This document shows positions 10,884-23,400 of a stretch of 64,000 nucleotides of DNA, in pieces; positions within the stretch are counted from its first letter, which is position 1; the number at the start of each line of letters is the position of its first letter. Origin of the DNA: Coprinopsis marcescibilis (lineage: Eukaryota; Basidiomycota; Agaricomycetes; Agaricales; Psathyrellaceae); NCBI GenBank assembly GCA_004369085.1, contig ML210222.1:1-64000 (forward strand). Direction: 5' to 3'. The position numbers and the translations under genes are program-made. The notes below the pieces were generated by a model. The model saw only the letters and a program-made list of their open reading frames with translations, made no database searches and was not told the DNA's origin.

Positions 10884-11265
10884 GGAGTTAAGATGAAGGA
10901 GTATATAACTAGGAAGAGGTGGATAACGCACGTCTGAGGTTCGAAAGGGCCAGTCAAATGGTGGTTACGGTCGGTCCTGAGGTCAACGCTGTGAGTTGGA
11001 CTGTCTCGTCATCGCGCCGCCGCACAGGGACTTACTCCAATATTGCTGTACTTAATTTGCGCGGTCGACCTGCTGTTCGCCGTGCTGTCTTGCTTTCCCC
11101 AGACATGGCTTGTCAAGAAGGTAAATGGAAACGACAAGCCAGAAATCTCTGAAAGTGGCTGCACACCCAAAATCAGAAGTCGCACGAACCCGTTAGTCTT
11201 TGCCGCGCCGCGTTGTTTTGATTTGGACCCGGTGGCAATAGTAGCAGCCTGCCTTAACTCTTCTC
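10884..11265. promoter_or_regulatory. Divergent promoter region, LAG1 / Rex nuclease
   Basis: 382 bp between two divergent starts. Small open frames here do not continue in phase into either gene. Pyrimidine-rich patches occur but no defined element. Confidence 0.4.
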
Positions 11266-13124
11266 ATGTTTCCGTCAAGGTCAAGACAAAACTTTCTGTC
11301 TATAAAATGTCCCCAGCTCGAAACATGCAGCCGTATTTTCTGCCTTTTCTCTCATAGTCCAGGCCAGAATCCAGAGCCAATGCTGAAAATACCAGTCGTG
11401 CACTCAGCCCCTCCAATCGCTTCAACAAGTTCCCAACAGCCACCGCCATCTTTGGTTCCAACGAAGCGCTCTGCCCCCCTTTCCCCAGCGAAAAAGGGTC
11501 TCATTAAGCAAACTGAACCGCCACGTAAATTACAGAAAGTTGCTCGGTCAATACCAGTAGCTACAGCGCAGGCTGTGGCAGACGTGAGTGTCGCGATTCC
11601 CCAAGTTCTTTACGTTGCTCAAATGTAACGTACAGGACGGAGCTCCAATTCTGCGCGTTATTGCAGCTCGCTCTCAGGTCCCCGTATCAGTACGACAGGC
11701 AAGGAGGCACATATTCCTTCGATAGTTCTTCCCTAACACGCCTGGGTTTCTAGAACATGCTCAAAGCTTTGTTTGAGGCCTTCAAGACACTTTACGAATT
11801 CTTGTTGCCCTCCTATCCTGCCCTCCCGGCAGAACATGCGTTGAAACAGGAAGCGGAACTCTATGGAAAGACCACAAAGCAAACATATAGGGTCGTGAGT
11901 TATATATGTTGCATCTCCCATGTTTATTGCAATCCTGATGACGCCAGGCCGTGATACAATGTCTAGGTGCTTTGAAGCGGCGGGAGAAACCAACAGCTAT
12001 CTCTCACTTGTCTGTTGGGACACAAGACGAAGTTCATGCTAAAGAAGAAGAGCAGAAGTCGTACTCAGCTCTCCAGCTTTCTCGAAGCAATTTGGAGTCT
12101 CATGTTCACTCTGTGGAAGAGCTTGCGAAATGGGGCTACATTACTGAAATTCCTGAAGGCGATGGCAGTAGAGAACCAAGCTTGGAGGGCAAAGTATCAA
12201 AATGCGAACGATGTGGGAATCAATTTCAAGTCAAACGCATGGAGCAAGCAGATGAATGTCGCTACCATTGGGGAAAGGCCCTGCACATGCGGGCAAATGG
12301 TAGGCCTTCAGATCAACAAATTTGCTTTTCTAAACCCGTTTACCAACAGGCGAAAAGATTCGTGTGTATTCATGTTGCTCGGGGCCAGTTGCTGAGGCGG
12401 ACGGCTGCGTCCATGGCCCACATGTATTTTATGAATCAAACCCTGAGGATCTCCATGCTCGCCACGCCTTTTCCTTCCTGAAGCCTCACGGCGGCAAGAA
12501 AGATAAACTAGAGGTTGCTGCAGTGGATTGCGAAATGATATACTCAACTGGTGGCATGCGAGTGGCCAGAATATCCATGGTCGATGGGTCGGGAAAGGAG
12601 GTGTTCGATGAATTCATCCGAATGGATGAAGGGGTTCATGTTATGTGAGTAGTTTACCCCTCAACCGTTCGTATTCCTGATAGCTCTGCAGCGACTACAA
12701 CACGAGATTCTCTGGCGTATCCTCCGAGAATTACTCGACTGCCCTCCTGACGCTGGAGTCCGCCCGAAGTACTCTGGATTCCTTGCTCGACTCGAACACG
12801 ATTCTCATTGGCCATGCGCTTGACAATGACCTGAAGACCATGAGGATGATTCACAATCGATGTCTCGATACTGCACTTTTGTTTCCTCACAGGGCTGGAC
12901 CACCATATCGCCGTTCTCTCAAGGATTTGTGAGTCCTTCCTGATTTTTATCTCTGTGCCGACCGGGACTCAGGTATCCGTAGGGTAAGAGAGAAATTGGG
13001 GAAGACCATCCAGGCCGGAAGCGGGGATGCAAATATCGGACATTCCTCTTTGGAGGACGCTAGCGCCACTCTGGACCTGGTTAAATGGTATCTGATGCAG
13101 GAAAAGAAACGCACTCCACCATGA
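11266..13124 (+). CDS. REX3: RNA exonuclease, Rex3/REXO1 type, with apparent frameshift
   Basis: Predicted 3'-5' RNA exonuclease for RNA maturation. Exons: 11266..11583, 11636..11698, 11754..11891, 11948..12299, 12350..12644, 12692..12929, 12983..13124. The N-terminus has a small CCCH-like finger (CPQLETCSRIFCLFSH); the middle has VRQNMLKALFEAF; then a zinc knuckle CERCGNQF. The C-terminal DEDDh domain has VDCEM (two acids), GHALDNDLKTM and GHSSLEDA. Total exon length is one base too many: the frame breaks at about 12898-12903, where CCC should be CC to read GPPYRRSLKDL. Either the locus is broken, the base is an assembly error, or exon 6-7 splicing differs. The second intron (11699..11753) has a GC donor. 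Tail-to-tail with PHAF1. Confidence 0.82.
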
Positions 13125-13275
13125 AAGTTCGTTATCACTGCTCATTATGGTACACCAACTTGCTCATAGTATCAAAATAACACCACTGACACTATTTGCG
13201 ATGATTCAGTGACCTCGAGAAATATTCCATCATACCCATACACTGTGATACCAAAAGATCAGCATTCAAACAGCA

Positions 13276-14678
13276 TCAAAACTTCGAGCAACACATACAC
13301 CGAGTGGCTGGGCTTGGTAGTGTGAGGTTTTCCTCCTCGTCCGTTCTGTCAAGATGCATAGATGGTGGCGGTTCACGAGGGCTTAGGAAATGGCTGATTG
13401 TTTCAAACTAGTTGCACGAATTCCTTCAGTTGGTGCACAGGGGGATGACAACCGATGCAGACCTACCCTGTCGTAAAATCGCTTTCGAGGGGGGCTGTCT
13501 GCAAGGTACCGTCAGCAGGCGTTAGAGCAACAACTGGAGATATTCTAACCATCTTCATCGTCCTCTGGAGTGCCTTCAATCTCCCAATAGCACCGCTTGT
13601 ATCTCTGGAAAAGGGGAGAACCAGGCTGGGGTGTCGTTAGTGATCATCAAGTGCGGCGGTATACACGTTTTCGGACCAGATTTGTATGGACAACGATTTT
13701 CCTCACGATGTGGGTTGCTCCGTCCATCAGAAAGTCGAGACCATGTTGGAAATAGTTGTAGAAGTCTACAGCACCTTTGTTAGCATATAAAAATAAGATA
13801 GCGACAGTTTCCGCACAGGCACCATCCTCATCGGGATTCGACTTTTTTGTCGCACTATGGATAGCCATACGTTCATCCTCCTTGTAGTGAACTCTCAAAG
13901 GAGGGCCCAAGTCCAATGTGAGGTCCTGTGCAGTTGTTTCTCCGATTCGCATGTGCAATATTCGATTTGCATGTCCGTAAAAGTGGAGTACTATTCCATC
14001 GTGTATCTGGGTCATCTTGTTAACGGAAGGAGTTTGATCAACCATTGATGAACACTGACCTTCAGTATGGCCCGGGAAATATCGCCAGTCATGAGAGGAC
14101 ATTCCTTAACTTCTTCTAGAGCATCTCCAACTTTGCCATCATTTCCCTTCTGCGAGATAAAGACCCGTTTCACTTCTTGGGTTTTATCGGCTCCCGCGAG
14201 ACCTTGAAGGGCCCCCTCGCCAATCGCATCATCCTCAAAGCTGAACCAAAGGCCTGGGTATCGCAACTCATCGCCAGGATATGTTGGTCCGAATGTTCTG
14301 TTCACCACCACCCGCCTTAGTATGACATTGTCAGAGGAAATAATTTTATCTTTGTAGCGCAAGGTCACTGGGGGGTTTGGATCTCTGAGTTTGCGAACAC
14401 AAATGGTGTGCAACCGTTGTCCCTTCCCAGAGAACAAGAGATCGAGGTGCGGCCGAACGTGTAAAATTATTGGGGTGATTGCAGACGCATCTGGGTCGTA
14501 CTTGACCTCGATTTGGGGGAAGATGTGCTGCAAGTTCCGGAGCCTGTCCAGCACCATCCATAGAGAAGCCCCTAACACTGTTCAGAGTGTGGCAGGAGAA
14601 AAGAAGTGGATGAATACCTATGTCAAATATCCCTAGGCCCAATCCCGGTCGAATATCAACGTCTAATGTGGAGTACAT
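13276..14678 (-). CDS. PHAF1 (UPF0183/C16orf70) family protein
   Basis: Seven exons (14678..14618, 14571..14060, 14006..13817, 13765..13677, 13625..13550, 13498..13467, 13407..13276) give 363 aa in frame. Family signatures run the whole length: DVDIRPGLGLG, ASLWMVLDRLR, HVRPHLDLLFSGKGQRL, FGPTYPGDELRYPGLWFSF, YFYNYFQHGLDFL, and PGSPLFQRYKRC. In animals PHAF1 pairs with BCAS3 and binds phosphoinositides at phagophores; the fungal role is not established. The C-terminus ends with a Cys cluster (CMCCSKF). The intron at 13816..13766 can be read through, but splicing restores the conserved YFYNYF. Head-to-head with DPB2, 201 bp apart. Confidence 0.9.
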
Positions 14679-14879
14679 GGTCAGGAATCAAGATGTGGCC
14701 ACAGAACCGTGGCCCTAATGGATGCCTCTCGCACTGTTATGTATGGCACAGCAAATGACTCCGCTCATAAGTGCCGCTCACCGAACAGGGCAAGTTTAGC
14801 TTTTGCACCCACTCACGCAAGCCACACTCGCCAAACGCGTCTGCACTGCTCCCATTCAACGCTTGTGGCTTAACAAATT

Positions 14880-17059
14880 ATGGCCGACAGACAAAGAATC
14901 ATTATCAAGGTACGGGGGTGCATACAAACGCGTCTATATTAACTCAGTTTTCACCAGGTGTTCCGGAAATTCAGCAATGCTCTTGGACCCGATGCCCTTG
15001 AGTTTTTGGAAGATGTTATAGAGCAACACGACATTGCCGACGAGGATTTGGAGACTAGTGTGGAACTGATAGCCAAGGAGTACAACAAGGAAGATGGTAC
15101 GCTTGGTTAATGGCATTGCAACGTGTTGCTAACATGCACATGCTAGACGCAACAATGAAAGTTTCTATCGACGTGCTTCGGAGGGTCTACGAGGGCCTCC
15201 AGGACCGTGGAGAAGATGCACATGTACAGCATGAGTTTATCGATCCAGACAACCATTTATTCATTGTGAATGCATATGAAATGCCACGATGGGTATGGTC
15301 GCAAGAACGAGGTACGTTTGAAAGGTACATACCATTTTGCCTTTCAGTTTCATGACCATCCATAACGGACATTATTAGGATAACGACCACTCTGACATCC
15401 ACCGGCACGCCTGAGTCGAGGACGACCTCTATTCGAGACAGACTGCACATCATCAAGCAGAGTGTCCTCCGGAATGATCACTTCTCTGCCTCCACTCTGC
15501 CGTCACAGGACAGAGAACGTTTGGTTACGGTCAGTGATGAAACTTCTACCATGCTCAAAACTAACATACACTACACCCAGCTGAAATCTACAAAGCAACT
15601 GCTGGGAAGGGCAGGTCAGAGGTTTCTGTTGCTCGGGATGCTTGCGCACAACAAGGAAGGGAAGGTCTGCTTGGAGGATTCGGACGGGCGAGTCGAATTA
15701 GATTTCTCCAAATTGGTACGACAGCATCTTATACGAGTGTCGTTCAGCACTGAGGCACTATAGGATGAGCCGGGCGAAGGATTCTTTACCGATGGAGGCT
15801 TTGTGCTGGTAGAAGGAGAATATACTGAGGAAGGGACGCTAGAAATCATTGCAATCGGACAGCCTCCCTGTGAACCCAGGGAAATAGCAAGGTACCTCGA
15901 CTTTTAGGTAGCCATGATTTCAAACTTACACTCCATAGATCGGTGTACGGCCATATCGATTTCCTTGGAAAGGGTTCAACCTCACTCCAGGAAGATGTAA
16001 GTCTGCATTTCTTCTTTCAAAGCCAGGATATCTTCATTGATTTAGAAACAATTGTCTTTAAGAGTACATCAGGAACTGTTGGACACGCACTTCTTTTTCT
16101 TCTCGGACCTGTGGCTCGATCACCCGCAGACTCTCCCTGGTTTGCAAAAGATCTTCGACAACTGCGTGGAAAATGATTTCATCCCGAGAGTAATCATCAT
16201 GTGTGGAAATTTCACGAGCAAGTCGATTGCTCACGGGAATGCTCGCGAAATACAGCGATATCAAGGTCCGTAATGCTTCTTTTTCTCGATACTGTCCGAT
16301 AGTAACATACCTCTAGATAACTTCGATGCGCTTGGCGATTTAATCGCATCGTACCATAGCATCGCTCGGACCACAACGTTTGTTTTCGTCCCAGGTCCCT
16401 TGGATGTTACAGTCAACACTGTTCTGCCCAGACGTCCTATTTTGGCGTCTTTCGTGAACAAGCTGAAATCCAAGGTCGCAAAAGCAGATTTCGCAACCAA
16501 CCCATGCCGTATAAAATTCTTCCATCAAGAGATTGTCATCTTCCGTGAAGATCTAATGGCCAAGATGCTCAGAAACATCATTGGTGTAAAGCCTGACGTG
16601 AAGAGCGAAGACCTGAAACGATATGTGAGCTCGAGCGTTCGTTCATACCGTTCGGCGACTGACTAGCCGTCCAGCTTGTCCAGACTATTTTGGACCAAAG
16701 TCATCTCTCACCACTTTCGCTGCACATCCAGCCAACGCTCTCTGACTATGATCACACCTTAAGGCTTTACCCACTGCCAACAGTGGTGAGATGCCAGGCT
16801 TATTTTAGGTCAAAAACAGCTGTACTGACCAATGTTTCTCCAGTTGGTACTCGCGGACAAATACGATCGATTCAAAATTACTTACACAGGCTGCCACGTC
16901 TTTAACCCGGGAAGCTTCGTGGGCAAAGCCCTGTCCTGGTCGACATATAAGCCTGCCGAAGTCAACTCTGAGGAATGGTGTGTCCCATCGACCTTACCTC
17001 CGAGAATGGCGAATGATTGACCTTCTTTCAGCACACTTGAGCTGGACACTGATGAATAA
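14880..17059 (+). CDS. DPB2: DNA polymerase epsilon subunit B
   Basis: Essential second subunit of the leading-strand polymerase, linking it to GINS and the CMG helicase. Twelve exons (14880..14909, 14958..15096, 15147..15324, 15379..15529, 15581..15715, 15764..15891, 15939..15996, 16046..16265, 16317..16624, 16675..16785, 16844..16977, 17032..17059) give 539 aa in frame. The N-terminus ([29 protein letters not shown]) is the helical domain that binds GINS. An OB-fold segment follows ([21 protein letters not shown], then GFVLVEGEY). The inactive calcineurin-like phosphoesterase domain has [31 protein letters not shown] and [16 protein letters not shown]. Ends at LELDTDE. Usual length for the family. 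Confidence 0.94.
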
Positions 17060-17100
17060 ATTGTGGTGAAAGAGGTTTAGATTGGCATCCGTACTAGAAG

Positions 17101-17304
17101 TTATTGTTCATTGTGGTGCATGTATTTCATAATTAATTCGTTGAAGTCGTCGGCCGCTGGCGAGCAATTTAGTTTCGTGTACTTGAACCGATCAGCGCGA
17201 TCAGCGATTTCCATCAATGATTTCAACGAGAAGCCGCGTGGCGAGGTGGGGGTGAAACCCCGAGCGTCCACAACTTGAATGCCTTCGTTGTTCCTCCCGT
17301 CCAT
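17101..17304 (-). CDS. Small hypothetical ORF between DPB2 and the Fmp27 gene
   Basis: An ATG-started 67-codon frame that fills most of the gap between the DPB2 stop and the first exon of the giant gene. The product is polar with a GFTPTSPRGFSLKSLMEIAD stretch and ends YMHHNEQ. I do not recognise it. It may be a real short gene, a last exon of one whose upstream exons I cannot see, or chance. No further in-frame ATG lies close upstream. Confidence 0.3.
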   Translation of the reverse strand: MDGRNNEGIQVVDARGFTPTSPRGFSLKSLMEIADRADRFKYTKLNCSPAADDFNELIMKYMHHNEQ

Positions 17305-17390
17305 GACGCCAATTTTCTAGCTTATTATCGCACCCGAATAGTCGTCACGCTGCCTCATAACGCAAACGCTGCCATATTGACGGCAATACC

Positions 17391-17450
17391 AGTACGTACA
17401 CACTCTGCTCGCGCTGATCGAATTGCTTTGGCTGAGCTTGGACTGCAGTG
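17391..17450 (+). other. Start codon split by an intron (A | TG)
   Basis: The open frame of the giant gene has no ATG before residue about 100, far inside the conserved N-terminus. A canonical intron (gtacgt at 17392 to cag at 17446-17448) joins the A at 17391 to TG at 17449-17450. This creates ATG in the frame of ACA TCA ACC. An in-frame TGA at 17433 excludes upstream extension without splicing. Confidence 0.75.
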
Positions 17451-20400
17451 ACATCAACCGTCTTTCAGATTCAAGAATACTATCAAGCGGCTCTTCTTAC
17501 GGCCCAAGTGCTCATATACGGCAAGCCAGAACTCCCATGGTCCACCTCCATATTTCTATCCCTTGTCCGACTTCTCGTCTTCTCGGTTCTCCTTCGAACT
17601 TTCGTTGTTCCGTTACTGCTGCGCCTCGTGTCGAAGCGCATTCGCGTGCGGAGTGTAAGTTTGCGCTCTGTTCGTGGGCTCTTCTTTCGCACCGGGAATC
17701 GTACATTGCGTGTTGACCGTATCAGCTTTGCCTGGAATGCACCCAATGCCATTACCCGGATGACGCTCAAGTTTGAAGGGCTGAAGGTCGAAATCGACAA
17801 GCAAGAGGTGTCAAACCAGAGCGAAAACACCAAAGCCAGCTGGTTCGCCTTCCTTAGTCCAACACCAATCCTGAATCAATTCCGGAGACTTTATGATGGA
17901 GCTCTACGGTATCTCGAACCACTCGTACGCCCTATTGCTCGCCGATACCTGGTCGCGTGTTTGAAGGTTGCAATCCGAGTAGTCCCCAAGATTACACAGG
18001 CCGTGTCGCTAGAAGTACTCGATGCAACAATGACATTTACCGCTATTCCCGGCATGAAGATTGTCGCCAAAGAAATCACCCTGGCCGCATCCATTACACT
18101 CAACGAAGCAGAGCAAGAGGGGGAAGTTGTTTTGAACGAAGCGATTCCAGTTGCCGATGCTGTGAATCGGGCTCAAGGAATGGCTATATGGAGTAACCGC
18201 CTTCGAGATGGGTTCCGCCGGTCTCTGGATAGAGCTTGGGGCATGACCCAAGGAACAGGGAAAATTACTTTCAATATATTCGACGTCGAAGGCACGACGC
18301 GCTCAAATAGCCAAGGTCAGCCTAATGCAACTGTACTTCAAACGTGTCTGACCTGTTTCCGATAGGAAAACCCTTTACTACAAGCTTTCTGTCAATTCCC
18401 GACAAAATACAGTTGACGGCTGGGATGGAGTTCAACCCTCGGGCTGGGTTAATTGAACGCCATACGCTGGACGTTGCTCTGAGTCTCGGTCGCGTCAGTG
18501 CTCAAGCCGACGTGATGAACGTCGTGCTAAGCCAGTTGAAGCCGGTTGATTCGCCAAAGCCTCCCCCTGTTGCTCAGAAACCGATCATTCCATCTCTCAA
18601 TATGGAGGCTCTACGATCTTCGTCCTTTTTCTCAAGTCCGCGGTTCTCTTCCGCCCTTCAGTCCGCCCTTCCTTCGTTTACAAGCTCGTTGTTCTCTGGA
18701 GGACCTAAGTCTGGTCCAATGTCACCATTCACCCCCCGAACTGCAAATGCTTTGTCACCCAAAGCTTTCAAATCTCCAACATCACCGTTCTTCCGCGCAA
18801 TATCTGTAGGTTATGAGACTCTCATATGCAAAACCATAGCCTTACACTTCCTTAGGCGTCTATTGGTCCCCGCCGAACACCCTACCTTGCCCGAAGCAGT
18901 AAATTGAAAGAAGAGAATAACATCGTACGTCGCCTTACTTTAACTTCTAGTACTTTCTACTGACATGGTTCCAAGTCTACTCTATCTGTTGTTAAAAGGG
19001 TTGAGATGCACGTAGGTGCAATCGAACTATCTGTATCAACTGCATCCCCGTTCGCACCATATCAAGCGCGCATTCAAGGTTTTGACGCCACATTCGGGCT
19101 TGCGGAATCTTCCAAAAGCCAACTTCATCGGAAATGGCTCGGAAATAGACGCCCCACCGAAAAGCATGACCCCGACACGTACTCGCTTGACGTATCAATC
19201 GGTCCGTTGAAAGCTCAGAAAGAAACCAACCTCGGCGTTTTCCCTCTATTGTATATGGGGCCCATCGAATCTGTCGTTGTTGCACACCAATGGCCCGCAC
19301 CCCTTTTGACGGCATCACCTTTTTTGAAAGGGGATCCAAATTCGTCATTCGTCGGGCTGTCTGTCGCTGTGTCCTCCATCGAAGCGACTCAAAGGCTTGA
19401 CCACCTGCGAGAGTTGTTGGAGTCTCTGCCAACCAAGAAGGCGTTTCCCCCAGAACCCCGAGTCGAGAGCCCAACCCCACTTGCACCTCTGCCGAAGCCC
19501 CTTGCTCTCCCAAGGATAGCTTTTGATCTGGATTGCGGCCCAATATCCGCGCGATTGATTTTTACGAGTAGCGGTCAAGAACTACGTGCCTTGGAGGCGA
19601 GAACGAACGGGGTTGTGGCCAACCTGGTATCTGAGTACCACAATGCTTCTCCAGCAACAACGCAGCTCTATCCTTCCTCGACGTCTGTCTTGCCCGTCGA
19701 CATGCATGCTTTGCTTTCGGTCAACATCGAGCCCGTGACGGTTCACACTCGTTCGACGCTGGACTTCTTCGCCGATGCAGAGGAATTAGAAGATCCATCA
19801 GTTTTCTCGGCAGGAGCAGTACAATTCACAACAAACATTCGCGCTGTTGCAGAAACAGATGGCCCTGCAGAATCAGCAGCCATTATCGACAAATCAACCA
19901 TCTCCTGCAACAGCCATCTTCGTCTCGACTCGATCTCCATAGAGTTATGGAATCCCGACGTAGTTGACTCCGTTCATCAATTCCTATCTCTCGTCCCCCG
20001 TTTACCCAGCCAGCCGTCTCCTTCCCCGATTGACCGTCCTCCTCTCCGGAAACCACCAATTGGCATCATCTTCACTGCTTCATTGGCTCAATGTGTTGCA
20101 TTCGTCACAGCACCCGACATAAACCCAAATGATACATATGAACTATCCAGGGGCTTGTCCTTTAGGACAGAGGTTGGATTGGAGTTAAGCTCCATCAATC
20201 AAGGACATGTCCGCTGGTACGATGATTTTAGCGCGGAGAACAGGAACAAACTGCGTCTATCCAATCAGTCGGCAATACAGCGCGCAATCACTTCGAGCAA
20301 GGCTGCCACAACCCCGCTTCGGCGGGACCCCGTCGTTATCCAAGTTCAACTGCAAAATTCGGTTGTGAGGAGCTTAGTTGCCACACAATTTGCACCAAGT

Positions 20401-23400
20401 GAACCCCTCATTTCCGAGACTCTCGATGTTCCTCAGCTCCCGCAGGATTTCATTCGGGTGAACCATATTCAGCTCGTTGGTAGCCTCTCGTCCAGTCCAG
20501 AAGAAGAGAAATCCGGGAACTTGGACGATTGCGCTTTGTCCGTCGACATTCCCTTTGTCCGTGCTGATTTCAAGCTCTCGCACGTCTACAGTGTGTTACT
20601 GGCCGTTCAAACGCTGGAGAGCCTACAAGCTCGCCGGTCCGGACCCAAGTCAACCCCAAGGCCACGCTCAAATCTCCGCCTTGATGTGCGACTAGCGATT
20701 GCAACGACGCAAATATACTGGGCATTGCCCAAACGGAATATCGTTACACGGATCGATGGCATGCGCGCTCGAGTTTCACCCAGGGAGGCACCTGAAGTCG
20801 GTTTTGGGCAAGCTCGCTTGTTTGTCCCCCTTCCGGCCCGAGTTGATCGATGGGAACCAACGGAACAAGGGCGATGGGACGAATTGCTCAACCTCCACGA
20901 ATGGGAAGTGAGCCTGGTGCTCGAGAAACCCCACCAATCGGTCGCTATCACAGGGCGAAGTGCATCTTTGAGGATTCCCCATGGTTTCGTTTTCCACGAC
21001 TTGATCATGGATGCCTCCGTCCTCGCGAAAGCACTTGGCCACATCACTCATATCACCAAGGCTGGACGTTTCTGGAAAATGTCTTCACCGGAAGCTGAGG
21101 GACCAAAACATGTTCCGCATATCAGCTTGCGTTTGGCATTCTTGAGTCTCGAAGTTCAAGACGACCCCTTCGAAGCGAAACTAGGACGTATTTGGCAAGC
21201 TGGCGTTGAAGCCAACAAGCATCGTATAGAGCGAGAGGAGGCGTTTTCTGCGAAGGTTGCTGCTATCGCTGTGGCGGAGGGACACGTTTCGGCAGCTGGA
21301 CGGCCTGACCAAGAATACCAATTCGACACGAAGCACTCTGTGACCATAGACAATGCAAGGCAAAGACTCGATGATGTACACGTGCTTGACTGGCGAATGC
21401 GTCTCGAAAAACTGAAGGGTTTCCGTGTTAGGGAGGAAGAAGCCATTCTGTATCGACTGTTCGGCACGCGCCAGCCCCAGGCAACCCTTTCGGACCAACA
21501 CGAACCAGATCTTGTACCAGTCCCCGAAAGGTGTAAATCATATGCACCCCTACTTCGACTCAATCTAGAAAACCTCAACCTAATGATTGGAGGTCCCGCA
21601 TTCCCCTTAGACGAGCTCTCAACATTCCTTCATGCCCAAGGCAACGGGATTCCTGAAGATACCCAATATTCATTGTTGATACCCCTGCACATTCATTTCA
21701 CCCTAAGTGCCTTGAAAGTCACTCTCCGTGACTATCCAATCCCCCTACTGCATATCCTTCCGCATGAAGCTGGTTCCGACAAAATTGCATTCACTTTCGA
21801 CACCGACCTCGTCGTTGCAGAGGAAATGGGTACGGAAGCATCTGTCGAGTGGTTCGAGTGCCATATCATCGACCCCAGCAATGCCTTGGATAACGAATCA
21901 CCGTGGTCTCTCTCAATCCCGAAGACAATCATGCCCGTGAAAACTTATGCAAGTCCCTCAATCAACGTGGATTCGCCATTTCCTACAATCATAGGCTGGG
22001 GTGTGAGCTCAGGCCCAGCTATGCAAGACGTGATGCGCGTAGTCGAGACCATGACAAGCCCTCCTCAGGATCCTTCACCCGTAATGGGCTTTTGGGATAA
22101 GGTTAGCTCTATGGCCTATCGAACCATCAAGTTGTTAATCCTTTGCCCCTAGATGCGTCTGATAATGCACTGGAAGCTCGACATGGCATTTTCTGGCCCC
22201 GTTCAGGTTTATATCAAAGGTGAGCGCGCTGACGCCTTAGTTTTAACGTGGAGCTGATGGAAGTCAATAGGCACTAGGAGTCCGTATGAAATGGTTGAGA
22301 GTGGAGCTGGCTTTGTGCTCGCTTGGGAGGGAAGCCCCCGGATCAAGCTTGGATTTGAAAACGTCCAGAAAGAGCTGATTCAAGTGACAAGTGAAGCCAT
22401 GACCTTCTCCGTCCCCGAGTAAGATTTTTACCTACTCCTGCATCTCAGTTCACTAATGTACTGGTATTCAAGTCTGGATCATATTCAACCCAGTACTCTG
22501 ATTCCGTCAGTTACCAGAACGCTCGGAATCCCAAAACCTTTCAAGAAGGTCTGGGCCCGTTTAAACTCTGGAGTTAGATTTGGAGTGGGATTCCTCCCTG
22601 AGAGGGCCTGCGGGACTGACTGTTCCGAGTGCGCTGGAGCTCCCAGAGAAAGGAAATGCCGTCTGTTCACCTTCAAGCCTCACTACCAGGTTCTGATGGA
22701 GAAGAAACCGTTCGTCCCTGAGCTGAAGGTTCGCAAAATCCTCGATTTTCAATCTTGTAGTGCTGACTGGCCATATAGAGCGAAGCCGACTCATACAATG
22801 GATTCCGTTCTGACTTTGTCCATTTTTCTTTCTCACTGGAGTCGGCTTTGAAGAAAGCTGCAGGCAAAAATCGAACCGACCGAGACTATAGCAGCCTGCA
22901 TCTTACCCCAAAGGTTTTCGCGCAATTCTGGTCATGGTGCACCCTATTCGATGGAGCATTGGGCTTACCCATTCGCCAGGGTGATTACTATCCACCCAAG
23001 CCTATCTCTCCGAAACTTGGTCGTCATATCGCAACCTTGAAATATCGCATATCGATCCCTCATCTGTACGTGATGCACGGGTACATAGACGAGTCGCGAG
23101 AGAGTACGTTTGACTAATTCCGTCCTCCGCTTTGTTGTCACTAATCATCCTCTAGCTTGGGCAGACGGTATCACTTCCTGGGTTGGCGTTAAAGGGATGG
23201 TCGATGAATTCCACGTTGATATGCACCAACGCGAAGAGGAAACCACGGTCCCCGGACCAATTCCTGGAACGACAAGGACGCTGCGCAGAAAGCCTTTCAA
23301 TGCTGCAGAAGTTGTGCTGAAGGGACTTGACCTGCGGACCTTCCTTGCGACTTTCAGTGATCCGTTGAAGAAAAAAGCCCCGATGGCAGCACCGCCGCAA

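Noticed and set aside
19006..22152. Treating this 1,048-codon frame as a separate gene
   Set aside because: It is one exon of the Fmp27/BLTP2 gene: the GFWDK box continues into the next exon after a canonical intron, and the upstream exon joins in phase at 18976.
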